Shown in pieces: positions 1 through 8,602 of a DNA stretch of 17,288 bases (position 1 is the first letter of the stretch; each line of letters starts with the position of its first letter). The notes under the pieces were generated by a model. It was not told where the DNA came from. It ran no database searches and saw only the letters and a list, made by a program, of their open reading frames with translations. The translations under genes and the position numbers were made by a program. This stretch comes from JBDTSW01 sp051004675. Lineage in GTDB: Bacteria > Actinomycetota > Thermoleophilia > Solirubrobacterales > 70-9. The stretch covers positions 1 to 17,288 of the forward strand of contig JBPCKC010000091.1 in the NCBI GenBank assembly GCA_051004675.1, given 5' to 3'.

Positions 1-182
1 CTCTCGCGCTGGCGGCGGCGCTTGGAGTAGTCGAGGAGCCCCACCGGGCGATCGTAGCGCCCACCTGGGGCCGCACCACCGCGCGGATAGGGCAACTACC
101 GCGATCTTTCGACCGCTGGATAACCAATGTCAAGTTCGCGTTCTCTGCTTTGTGCAAAAGTGGAGAACCAAGACGGACTTGT

Positions 183-200
183 CGTGCCCGGACGGGCACG
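183..200 (+). promoter_or_regulatory. Perfect dyad in the glnN leader
   Basis: CGTGCCC (183-189), then GGAC, then GGGCACG (194-200) form a 7-bp hairpin with a 4-nt loop. Read as DNA it is an 18-bp near-palindrome. It ends 9 nt before the AGGAGG Shine-Dalgarno. It could be an operator or a 5'UTR stem that affects initiation. It does not resemble the GlnR box known from other actinobacteria. Confidence 0.45.
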
Positions 201-209
201 CCGCGCATT

Positions 210-215
210 AGGAGG
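210..215 (+). promoter_or_regulatory. Shine-Dalgarno of glnN
   Basis: AGGAGG lies 11 nt before the ATG at 227 and fixes that start. It is the strongest ribosome-binding site in the window, in contrast to the apparently leaderless genes downstream. Confidence 0.75.
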
Positions 216-226
216 AAGCCCGACAG

Positions 227-2341
<2,115 letters not shown>

Positions 2342-2368
2342 GAGCGGGGCCCCAGCGGTCTGCCGTGT

Positions 2369-2400
2369 GGGGTCAGACCCCTCAACTGGGATCTGACCCC
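2369..2400. repeat. GGGGTCAGACCCC-type hairpin, copy 1
   Basis: The palindrome GGGGTCAGACCCC (2369-2381) is followed after TCAACT by GGGATCTGACCCC (2388-2400). The second unit is the reverse complement of the first with one mismatch, so the 32 nt can fold into a 13-bp stem with a 6-nt loop. It begins 28 nt after the glnN stop and may act as its terminator, though no T-run follows. The same 13-mer core occurs twice at 6219-6282. Confidence 0.75.
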
Positions 2401-2421
2401 GCGCTCGGTTGGGATTAGGCT
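2393..2421 (+). promoter_or_regulatory. Predicted promoter of the WS/DGAT gene
   Basis: The -35-like CTGACC (2393-2398) lies inside the right arm of the repeat hairpin. A 17-nt spacer separates it from the -10-like TAGGCT (2416-2421), which ends 10 nt before the ATG at 2432. That spacing places the transcription start at or next to the start codon, consistent with a leaderless mRNA. Inferred from consensus only. Confidence 0.45.
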
Positions 2422-2431
2422 CGTCGCGGGG

Positions 2432-3820
2432 ATGAGCGAGCTCGAGCGGCTTTCCGCGTCCGACATGTCCTCGCTTCTGGCCGAGCGGGGGCCCATCCAC
2501 GTGCATGTCGGCGGCACGGTCATCGTCGACGGCAAGCCGCCCGCGTTCGAGGAGCTCGTCGATCACGTCGTCGGGCGCCTCGGTTGGGTGCCGCGGTTTC
2601 GCCAGAAGGTGACCAAGGTCCCCCTCGGGATCTCCAACCCGGTGTGGGCTCCCGACCCCGAGTTCGACGTCCACTGGCACGTCCGCCACGTCGCCCTCCC
2701 CTCCCCCGGCTCCGACGCCCAGCTCCGCGAGCTCGTGGGGCGGGTGATGAGCCAGCCGCTCGACTTCGCCCGGCCGCTGTGGCAGCTCTACCTGATCGAA
2801 GGGCTCCAGGGCAAGCGCCACGCGGTGATCTCGAAGACCCACCACGCCCTGGTAGATGGGGTCTCGGCCGTGGACATCGGCACGATCCTGCTCGATCCCA
2901 GCAAGGACGGCAGTCAGGTCGAGGTCTCGTCGGATCCCTGGGACCCCGACACACCCAGTCCCGAGATGCTCCTCGTCCGCGCCGCGTCCGAGCGCGTGCG
3001 AAGCCCGCTGCGGCGCGCGCGCAAGACGGCGCAGAGCGCGCTCAGCATGCCGCGCGAGACTGCGGACCGCGTGATCCGCACCGCCGAGGGATTCGCGGGC
3101 CTCGCGGCCGGCGGGCCGAGCGCGACGAGAACCTTCCTGAACGCCGAGATCGGCCGCGATCGCCGCGTCGGATTCGCCGCCGCCCGGCTCGATGAGCTCA
3201 AGGCCGCTCGCCACGGGACCGACGCGACCGTGAACGATGTGGTCCTCTCCGTGGCGACCGGGGCCCTCCAGCGGGCCTTCGAGCGCCGCGACGAGCCATT
3301 GCCGAAGAACCTCGTCGCGCTGGTGCCGATGAGCATCCGCCGCCCCGGCGAGGAGCACGACCTCGGCAACCGGATCGCGACCCTCATGGTCACGCTCCCC
3401 ATCGCCGAGCGCGATCCAGCCGCGAGGCTCCAGACGATCCACGCGGAGACCACGCGCGTCAAGCAGAGCGAGCAGGCACGCGCCGCCTCGCTCGTGATCG
3501 AGGCGACCGGCTTCGTGCCGCCGACGCTCAACCGGGTGCTCGCCGCGGCGATCTCCCGGCCGCTCACCTGGAACCTGGTGATCTCGAACGTGCCCGGGCC
3601 GCAGGCGCCCTTCTACCTGCTGGGAAAGCGGGTGCGCGAGATCTATCCGTTCGTGCCCCTCTCTCCGCAGGGGCACGCGCTGGCCATCGGCGTCGTGAGC
3701 TACGACGGCGGCGTCTTCTTCGGCCTGGCCGGCGACCGCAAGGTCATGCACGACGTCGATTCGGTGGCCGCAGACGTCGCGGCCGCCCTCGCCGAGCAGC
3801 TCGAGGCAGCGGCCGCGTAG
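2432..3820 (+). CDS. Wax ester synthase/diacylglycerol acyltransferase (WS/DGAT family)
   Basis: This 462-residue acyl-CoA-dependent O-acyltransferase would esterify diacylglycerol or long-chain alcohols, giving storage triacylglycerol or wax ester. The catalytic HHxxxDG motif is intact as HHALVDG (residues 137-143). The N-terminus (LSASDMSSLLAERGPIHVHVGG) and the late NLVISNVPGP segment are typical of the bacterial family, and the length is usual (about 450-480). The ATG start follows a TAGGCT -10 box rather than a Shine-Dalgarno, so a leaderless transcript is likely. It ends 3 bp before the stop of the convergent L,D-transpeptidase gene. Which acyl acceptor it uses cannot be told from sequence. 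No truncation or frameshift was seen. Confidence 0.93.
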   Translation: MSELERLSASDMSSLLAERGPIHVHVGGTVIVDGKPPAFEELVDHVVGRLGWVPRFRQKVTKVPLGISNPVWAPDPEFDVHWHVRHVALPSPGSDAQLRELVGRVMSQPLDFARPLWQLYLIEGLQGKRHAVISKTHHALVDGVSAVDIGTILLDPSKDGSQVEVSSDPWDPDTPSPEMLLVRAASERVRSPLRRARKTAQSALSMPRETADRVIRTAEGFAGLAAGGPSATRTFLNAEIGRDRRVGFAAARLDELKAARHGTDATVNDVVLSVATGALQRAFERRDEPLPKNLVALVPMSIRRPGEEHDLGNRIATLMVTLPIAERDPAARLQTIHAETTRVKQSEQARAASLVIEATGFVPPTLNRVLAAAISRPLTWNLVISNVPGPQAPFYLLGKRVREIYPFVPLSPQGHALAIGVVSYDGGVFFGLAGDRKVMHDVDSVAADVAAALAEQLEAAAA

Positions 3821-3823
3821 CGG

Positions 3824-4642
3824 CTACTGGCGGATCGTGACCGGAACGCCGGGCGGTACCTCCTCCACGAGAGCGCTCACGTCGCGGTCGGCGGCGCGCA
3901 CGCAGCCGGAGGAGACCGCCGCCCCCAGCGGCCCCGAGGTGCCGTGGATGGCGATCCGGTTGCCGCCCAACCACCCCGACGGCAGGTTGGGCTGTACGGC
4001 CGTGAGCGCCACCGCGCAACATCCGTAGGCCGGGTTCAGGTCGCCGCGGAAGGTGTCCGTGACGGCGAAGCGGCCGGTGGGCGTGTCGGTCCCGGGGGCG
4101 CCGACGCTGACCGTGAAGGTTTTGATTGCCTCGCCGTCGCGAAAGAGCTGGGTTCGGCGCTCCGATATGTCCACGACGATCTCGAGCGAGGTGTATCCGC
4201 TCTCGAGATAGCGGCCGTCGAGGCGAACCCAGCCCAGCGCCCCGTTGCCGGTGAAGGGGCTGGGGACGCCGGCCCACTCACCCTCCACCTGCGCGACGGA
4301 GAGCACGGTTCGCGAGCCGAACTCGGTCTCCGCGCCGACGGTCTCGACCACCGTGCCGCCCGGCGCGGCGTGGATGTCGACCTTCTCGCCCCGCTTTACC
4401 CACACGAGCGGATTACCGTGCTTGGCGAGCACCAGCTCCCGCTCGGCGCCGGCGCGCCCGGCCCTCGTCGGCTTCAGATCGTCGGCGACCGTGGTCTCAG
4501 GCTGCGGACGGGATTCAGCCGTGGTTCCGGTCCGAGGCCCGGGATCGTCTCCGGCGCCCAGAATGAGGGCGACCGCGCCGCCGATCAGGGCAAGGACCAC
4601 GGCCGCGAACGCAACGCCTCGCGTAACACCTTCCATCACCAT
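3824..4642 (-). CDS. Membrane-anchored L,D-transpeptidase with SH3-like domain (YkuD)
   Basis: This 272-residue protein probably cross-links peptidoglycan by 3-3 bonds or attaches proteins to it outside the membrane. A single hydrophobic helix (about residues 8-30) acts as a signal anchor. A Pro/Thr-rich linker follows, then an SH3b-like segment (about 65-130) and a C-terminal YkuD domain (about 140-272). The YkuD active site is visible as IHGTSG (His233) and SSGCVR (Cys247, nucleophile), the usual spacing. The ATG at 4642 is used; a second ATG two codons later is equally possible. A 4-codon mini-ORF (4643-4657) ends directly at the first ATG. The gene converges on the WS/DGAT gene. The exact substrate is not known. 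Confidence 0.92.
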   Translation of the reverse strand: MVMEGVTRGVAFAAVVLALIGGAVALILGAGDDPGPRTGTTAESRPQPETTVADDLKPTRAGRAGAERELVLAKHGNPLVWVKRGEKVDIHAAPGGTVVETVGAETEFGSRTVLSVAQVEGEWAGVPSPFTGNGALGWVRLDGRYLESGYTSLEIVVDISERRTQLFRDGEAIKTFTVSVGAPGTDTPTGRFAVTDTFRGDLNPAYGCCAVALTAVQPNLPSGWLGGNRIAIHGTSGPLGAAVSSGCVRAADRDVSALVEEVPPGVPVTIRQ

Positions 4643-4733
4643 CTACTTCGCCGCCATCGTCGCCTGCCTTTAGCTCCGGGCGCAAGGGTAGGGCGCTGAG
4701 GAGGCGGCCGGCATGGCTCAACGGTGCTGCGAG

Positions 4734-4822
4734 CGGAGAGGGCGGGATTCGAACCCGCGAGAGAGCTTGCGCCCCCTACTCGCTTAGCAGGCGAGTGCCT
4801 TCAGCCACTCGGCCACCTCTCC
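4734..4822 (-). tRNA. tRNA-Ser(GCU)
   Basis: The 89-nt gene on the minus strand has an acceptor stem GGAGAGG/CCTCTCC (4816-4822 with 4735-4741) and discriminator G at 4734. The anticodon stem is CTCGC/GCGAG with loop CTGCTAA, so the anticodon is GCT (complement of 4786-4788). A long variable arm typical of serine tRNAs and a GGTTCGAATCC T-arm are present. CCA is not encoded. It would read AGC and AGU codons. TATCCG (4836-4831) or TAGAAT (4853-4848) on the minus strand could be its -10 box. Confidence 0.95.
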
Positions 4823-4891
4823 TTGCGGCCCGGATAGGCCCGCGGCCATTCTAGGAAGGGAAACGCCGGGCCGAAGCCTCCAGCATCCGGA

Positions 4892-4897
4892 TACCCT
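4892..4897 (+). promoter_or_regulatory. Predicted -10 box (TACCCT), leaderless start at 4906
   Basis: TACCCT fits the actinobacterial TANNNT -10 consensus and ends 8 nt before the GTG start. There is no Shine-Dalgarno and no recognisable -35. Consistent with leaderless initiation. Confidence 0.45.
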
Positions 4898-4905
4898 CGC
4901 TGCCC

Positions 4906-6132
4906 GTGAGCGACTCCGCCGCACTCGAGGCCCAGCGAGCCCGCTACGACGCGATCTTCGAGGCGGTGCAGCCGCCGTTCGCCTTCCTCGACCTCGATGC
5001 GATGCGGGCGAACGGGGAGCAGATGCTCGCCCAGGCCGCCGGGAAGCCGGTCCGCGTCGCATCGAAGTCGGTGCGCTCGCTCCCGGTGCTGCGGCGCATC
5101 CTCGACCTCGCCCCCGGCTTCAGGGGCATCCTCGCCTTCACCCTGCCCGAGGCGCTTTGGCTTGCGAGCGAGGGCCTCGACGACATCGTTGTCGCCTATC
5201 CCAGCGCCGACCGCGAGGCGATCCGCGCGCTCGTGGCGCTGGCCGCCGACGAGGAGGCCGGGGGCCCCGTGCCGATGGTCGACGACGTCCCCCACCTCGA
5301 CCTGATCGAAGGAGCGATGGGTGCAGGGCAGGCTCAGGTCCGGGTGTGCATGGACGTGGACGCGGGCTGGTGGCCGTTGGGCGGGCGGCTCGCCCGCGTG
5401 GGACCGAAGCGCTCGCCGATCCACGACCCCGCGCGCGCGGCAAAGTTCGCCGCCGAGGTCGCCGCACGCCCGGGCACCCGCCTCGCCGGGGTGATGGCCT
5501 ACGAGGGTCAGATCGCCGGCGTGGGCGACGACGTCGAGGGCCAGGCGCTGCGAAGCGCCGCGGTGCGCTGGATGCAGGCGCGATCCGAGGGCGACCTGCG
5601 CGAGCGCCTGCCCGCCATCGTCAGGGCCGTAGAGGAGCGCACTCCTGAGGGCCTCGACTTCGTGAATGCGGGCGGGACCGGCAGCCTCGCCCGCACCGCC
5701 GCCGCCGGCACGGCCACCGAGTTGACGGCCGGCTCGGGCTTCTACGCCCCGCACCTGTTCGACAACTACCGCTCGCTCGACCTATCTCCGGCGGCGTTCT
5801 TCGCCCTCCCCATCGTCCGCCGCCCTTCACCGGGGACAGTGACCGCGCTCGGCGGCGGCTACCTGGCTTCTGGTCCCGCCGACGAGCTGCGCCTGCCCAA
5901 GCCCCACCTTCCCGATGGCCTGCGCCTGGACTCCCAGGAGGGGGCGGGAGAGGTCCAGACGCCGCTTCTAGGCATGGCGGCCCGTGCGCTTCGCATCGGC
6001 GATCGCGTGTACATGCGCCACGCGAAGGCCGGTGAGCTCTGCGAGCGCTTCGCCTCGCTCTACCTCGTCGAGGGCGAGCGGATCGTCGACGAGGTGCCCA
6101 CCTACCGCGGCGAGGGCAAGACCTTCCTCTAG
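4906..6132 (+). CDS. Fold-type III PLP enzyme, D-threonine aldolase/amino-acid deaminase-like
   Basis: This 408-residue cytoplasmic enzyme has an alanine-racemase-type TIM barrel N-terminal domain and a beta-rich C-terminal domain of the D-serine dehydratase/D-threonine aldolase type. The PLP lysine is Lys54 in VRVASKSVRS, after the first strand FAFLDLDAM. Later signatures are VNAGGTGSL (phosphate-binding region) and the C-terminal MRHAKAGELCERF and PTYRGEGKTFL. These recall the actinobacterial 'amino acid deaminase/aldolase' group, whose substrate is mostly unproven. A canonical metal-binding HxC/HxD pair was not identified with certainty. The GTG start at 4906 follows a TACCCT box by 8 nt. 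It stands alone, divergent from tRNA-Ser and convergent with the FAD oxidase across a repeat-filled gap. It could turn over D-serine, D-threonine or another beta-hydroxy amino acid. Confidence 0.85.
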   Translation: MSDSAALEAQRARYDAIFEAVQPPFAFLDLDAMRANGEQMLAQAAGKPVRVASKSVRSLPVLRRILDLAPGFRGILAFTLPEALWLASEGLDDIVVAYPSADREAIRALVALAADEEAGGPVPMVDDVPHLDLIEGAMGAGQAQVRVCMDVDAGWWPLGGRLARVGPKRSPIHDPARAAKFAAEVAARPGTRLAGVMAYEGQIAGVGDDVEGQALRSAAVRWMQARSEGDLRERLPAIVRAVEERTPEGLDFVNAGGTGSLARTAAAGTATELTAGSGFYAPHLFDNYRSLDLSPAAFFALPIVRRPSPGTVTALGGGYLASGPADELRLPKPHLPDGLRLDSQEGAGEVQTPLLGMAARALRIGDRVYMRHAKAGELCERFASLYLVEGERIVDEVPTYRGEGKTFL

Positions 6133-6284
6133 GCCAAGGGTGGCCCGCGCCTGAAGCCACGCATGGGACCTCGGCCCGCCCGGGACCGAGCACCTGGGCC
6201 TGGGCTACGACAGCTGAGGGGGTCTGACCCCACGCACGAGAGTGTGTCCTGCGTGACAGTCCCGGGATAGGGGTCTGACCCCTG
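6133..6284. other. Convergent intergenic region with repeat composite
   Basis: These 152 nt separate two convergent genes. The right half is the 64-nt repeat composite at 6219-6282, whose end is 2 nt from the stop codon of the minus-strand oxidase gene. No coding signal is seen in the left half. The region probably works as a bidirectional terminator. Confidence 0.5.
6219..6282. repeat. Composite of two GGGGTCTGACCCC palindromes
   Basis: Two identical 13-mers, GGGGTCTGACCCC (6219-6231 and 6270-6282), flank a 38-nt spacer. The spacer contains a further dyad, CACGCA (6231-6236) with TGCGTG (6250-6255), and a smaller TGTC/GACA dyad. The 13-mer is the complement of the core at 2369-2381, so this is a dispersed family within the window. 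Such short palindromes between convergent genes resemble REP/REPIN-like elements, but no mobilising gene for them is present here. Confidence 0.75.
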
Positions 6285-7586
6285 TTACGGGAGTGTGCCG
6301 AGCACCCGATCCGTGTAGGCGTTTCGAAATGCTCCGTCCGGGTCCAGTCGCCCCCTCACCGCCTGGAACTCGCCCCACCGCGGGTAGAGCGACGCGAGGG
6401 TCTCCGCCGTCTGGAAGTGGCGCTTGCCCCAGTGCGGGCGCCCGCCGTAGGAGCGAGCGACCTCCTCGACCTCGCGGAAGTAGGGCTCCCAGGCCAGCCT
6501 GCGGTCCTGGTGGACGGCGATGTAACAGGTGTCGCGCTCGTGCGAGGGGCTCAGGAACGAGTCGTCGGCGGCGACGAACCGCACCTCGATCGGGAAGGCG
6601 ACGGCGTGCTCGGGGCGCGCGGCGACATCGAGCACGCGCTCAATCGCCTCGCGCGCGTGCCCGCGCGGGATCCCGTACTCCATCTCGGTGAACTTGATCC
6701 TGCGTTCGGAGGCGAAGACCTTGTGCCAGTGGTCGACCTTGCGCGAGCGGCGGCCCACGCCGCGTGAGGCGATGCGCGAGACCCGGGGCGCCTGCGCCGG
6801 GAAGCGCCTGGCCGCCAAAGCGAACAACCCGCCCACCCAGTTTTCCAGCATCACCTCCTGCGCGTAGACGAGCGCCGGATGGCGGGGCGCCGCCGGCTCG
6901 TCCGTGCGCCGGCTCTCGCGGCAGAGGGACATCTCGGTGCCGGGGAAGACGTAGAACTCGAAGTGGTCGGCGCCGGCGTTGAGCTCGTCCAGGCGCTCGA
7001 GCGTCTCGGCGAGCGGCTTCGGGCTGTCGAGGCGGTCAAGCGTGTAGCTGGGGACGGTCTGGATCGTCACCGAGTAGACGACGCCGAGGGCGCCGATCGC
7101 AACGCGCGCCGCCCGCAGGAGGTCCGGGTCCCAGGGCCCGACCTCGACCAGGTCGCCGCCCGAAGTAACCAGCTCGAGCCCCGCGATCTGGGCGGAGACG
7201 TTGCGAAAGCGCTCACCGGTGCCGTGGGTGCCGGTGGAGATCGACCCCGCGACGCTCTGGCGGTCGATGTCGCCGAGATTCTCGAACGCGACCCCCCGTT
7301 CGTGAAGGGCTCGGTTGAGATCGGCCAGGACAATGCCGCCCTCGACCTTGAAGAGGCCCGACGAGCGGTCGAAGTCAAGCGGCTGGGTCAGATGATCGAG
7401 CCTCACCATCACGCCATCTGTGAGCGCCGCGTCGGTGAACGAGTGGCCCGAGGCGGAGGCGCGCACGGACCTGCCCGCCGTGGCCGCCGCCGAGACCGCC
7501 CGGCGCAGCTCGTCGAGAGTCGCGGGCCGCTCGATGGTCGCAGGGGTGCAGGTCTGATCCCCCGCCCAATTGCTCCAGGTGGGCAC
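6285..7586 (-). CDS. FAD-linked sugar-1,4-lactone oxidase (D-arabinono/L-gulono-lactone oxidase family)
   Basis: This 433-residue flavoprotein is of the vanillyl-alcohol-oxidase superfamily; relatives oxidise aldono-1,4-lactones to ascorbate-like products or alditols to sugars. The N-terminal FAD domain starts with the family's WSNWAG and contains ASGHSFTD, where His48 is the likely site of covalent FAD attachment, and QSVAGSISTGTHGTG (PP-loop). The C-terminal ALO domain carries HWGKRHF (from residue 385), the conserved substrate/flavin motif, and length is normal. The GTG start at 7586 gives MPTWSNW; TAGGGT lies 4 nt upstream on the minus strand (7596-7591), so the mRNA may be nearly leaderless. 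The gene is divergent from the AbiEi/DUF559 gene, with a 70-bp gap filled largely by a palindrome. The true substrate is not predictable; no signal peptide is seen. Confidence 0.9.
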   Translation of the reverse strand: MPTWSNWAGDQTCTPATIERPATLDELRRAVSAAATAGRSVRASASGHSFTDAALTDGVMVRLDHLTQPLDFDRSSGLFKVEGGIVLADLNRALHERGVAFENLGDIDRQSVAGSISTGTHGTGERFRNVSAQIAGLELVTSGGDLVEVGPWDPDLLRAARVAIGALGVVYSVTIQTVPSYTLDRLDSPKPLAETLERLDELNAGADHFEFYVFPGTEMSLCRESRRTDEPAAPRHPALVYAQEVMLENWVGGLFALAARRFPAQAPRVSRIASRGVGRRSRKVDHWHKVFASERRIKFTEMEYGIPRGHAREAIERVLDVAARPEHAVAFPIEVRFVAADDSFLSPSHERDTCYIAVHQDRRLAWEPYFREVEEVARSYGGRPHWGKRHFQTAETLASLYPRWGEFQAVRGRLDPDGAFRNAYTDRVLGTLP

Positions 7587-7625
7587 CGCGCGACCCTACC
7601 GGCGCGGAAGGCCCCCCGGGGGGGC

Positions 7626-7669
7626 GAACGTCCCCCGTCCCACTCCTATTGGGGGTATGAGGGACGTTC
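7626..7669. repeat. 44-nt palindrome, left copy, overlapping the start codon
   Basis: Arms GAACGTCCC (7626-7634) and GGGACGTTC (7661-7669) are perfect inverted repeats, 10 bp if the flanking C/G pair is included. Inside is a second small stem (CCCA/TGGG) with a 7-nt loop. The ATG of the downstream gene (7657) lies inside the right half, so residues 2-5 (RDVR) are encoded mostly by the right arm. An identical-arm copy of exactly the same length lies at 8559-8602. Confidence 0.85.
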
Positions 7670-8526
7670 GGGTTGCGGAACTGGCTGGCCGGCAGTTCAA
7701 CCGAGTCTCGCGGCAGCAGCTCCTGGGACTTGGCCTCAGCGAGCGGACGATCGATCGCGCCATCGCCACCGGACGGCTCGCCGTCGTCGAGATGGGTGTG
7801 TTCGCCGTGCCTCCCGTGCTCCAGCACGACGACTGGGGGCGGTGGATGGGTGCGACCCTCACCGCGCCGGGCACCGGACTGAGCCACGAAAGCGCGGCCG
7901 CCGCCTACGGCTTCTGGTCGCTGCGACGGCGCTACGAGACCGTCACCCGCCGGGGCAACGGCGGCCCCCGGCGCCATGGCGGGATCCTCGTCTATCGCAG
8001 CTCGACCCTCGCGGGCAACCGCGACCGCCTCAACGGGATACCGATCACCTCGGTCGGGCGAACCGTGATCGACCTCGCCGCGCACCAGAGCTCCAAAGCA
8101 TTGGCGCGGTCGGTGCGCGAGGCGATCCGCTTGGAGCTGACCTCGCTGGACGCGCTCGGGGATTGTCTCGGAAGGCATCACGGCCGGCGAGGAGCGGGGC
8201 GGCTGGGGGCAACGATCGCCCGGTATGCGGGTCTCCCCCTCGAGCAAGCCCGCAGCGGCGCCGAGATTCGCGCGCTGGAGGTGCTTCGGGCCGCGGGTCG
8301 GGAACTGCCCAGGCTGAACGCTCGCATCGCCGGTGAAGAGGCCGACCTGAGCTGGCCGCGACACCACCTCATCATCGAGATCGACGGTCGCCCGTTTCAC
8401 CTCGACAAGGGCGAGGACGCGAGAAAGCAGGGCCGGTGGGAGGCGGCAGGCTGGACCGTTCGGCGGCTTCCCTCCGGCGACGTCTACGAGCACCCGCACC
8501 GGCTCCTCACCCTCGCGCCACCGTGA
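7657..8526 (+). CDS. AbiEi-like winged-helix / DUF559 (PD-(D/E)XK-like) fusion protein
   Basis: This 289-residue protein has an AbiEi-type winged-helix N-terminus (about 1-65), recognisable as GRQFNRVSRQQLLGLGLSER followed by ...GRLAVVEMGVFAV. The middle (about 70-190) matches the AbiEi family pattern (LSHESAAAAYGFW, PITSVGRTVIDLA). The C-terminus (about 200-285) is DUF559/Vsr-like. Its acidic motif comprises Asp230 in EADLSW, Glu241 and Asp243 in IIEIDGRPFH, His248 and GRWEAAGWTVRRL, which fits a PD-(D/E)XK nuclease fold. AbiEi proteins are normally antitoxins of type IV systems next to an AbiEii nucleotidyltransferase; none is present. ATG 7657 is preferred over an in-frame ATG at 7570 that adds 29 unrelated residues. 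The gene is bounded by matching palindromes. Catalytic activity and role are not established. Confidence 0.82.
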   Translation: MRDVRVAELAGRQFNRVSRQQLLGLGLSERTIDRAIATGRLAVVEMGVFAVPPVLQHDDWGRWMGATLTAPGTGLSHESAAAAYGFWSLRRRYETVTRRGNGGPRRHGGILVYRSSTLAGNRDRLNGIPITSVGRTVIDLAAHQSSKALARSVREAIRLELTSLDALGDCLGRHHGRRGAGRLGATIARYAGLPLEQARSGAEIRALEVLRAAGRELPRLNARIAGEEADLSWPRHHLIIEIDGRPFHLDKGEDARKQGRWEAAGWTVRRLPSGDVYEHPHRLLTLAPP

Positions 8527-8562
8527 ACCGCACTGGCCTCTCACCCTCGCGCCGCCGTGAAC
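8501..8562 (+). repeat. Tandem 28-bp duplication across the stop codon
   Basis: Positions 8501-8528 and 8535-8562 match at 25 of 28 bases, with a 34-nt period. The shared core is CACCCTCGCGCC(A/G)CCGTGAAC. The first copy contains the actual stop codon (TGA, 8524-8526). In the second, the equivalent TGA (8558-8560) overlaps the first bases of the right palindrome. The simplest reading is a local duplication of the gene's 3' end. Confidence 0.8.
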
Positions 8563-8602
8563 GTCCCAGAACCCACCGTATGTGTGGGGACGCGGGACGT
8601 TC
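8559..8602. repeat. 44-nt palindrome, right copy
   Basis: Arms GAACGTCCC (8559-8567) and GGGACGTTC (8594-8602) are identical to those of the left copy, and the 26-nt centre has the same length. The centre differs at about half its positions but again forms an inner stem (CCCAC/GTGGG) with a 7-nt loop, so structure is kept more than sequence. It lies between the AbiEi/DUF559 gene and tRNA-Ser(UGA). Confidence 0.85.

Larger units (their letters stand above)
1..226 (+). other. Leader/intergenic region upstream of glnN
   Basis: No gene is called here with confidence. The right part is the 5' leader of glnN. It holds a perfect 18-bp dyad (183-200) and a strong Shine-Dalgarno (AGGAGG, 210-215). 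Bases 95-210 are less GC-rich than the surrounding genes, as expected for a promoter, but no convincing -35/-10 pair could be picked. On the minus strand an open frame runs from a TTG at 95 to the left edge; it may be the N-terminus of a divergent gene but is too short to support. Confidence 0.5.

Noticed and set aside
1..95. Minus-strand open frame from TTG at 95 to the left edge (includes RYDRPVGLLDYSKRRRQRE)
   Set aside because: Only 31 codons, a weak start with no ribosome-binding site, and cut by the window edge. It could be a real divergent gene, but nothing decisive supports it.
100..170. Possible GlnR-type nitrogen box (GATAACCAATGTCAAG)
   Set aside because: Only a loose match to the GTnAC-n6-GaAAC pattern; chance level.
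7549..7562. GGTCTGATCCCC, a near match to the GGGGTCTGACCCC repeat
   Set aside because: It lies inside the N-terminal coding sequence of the FAD oxidase (DQTC codons) and lacks the left arm.
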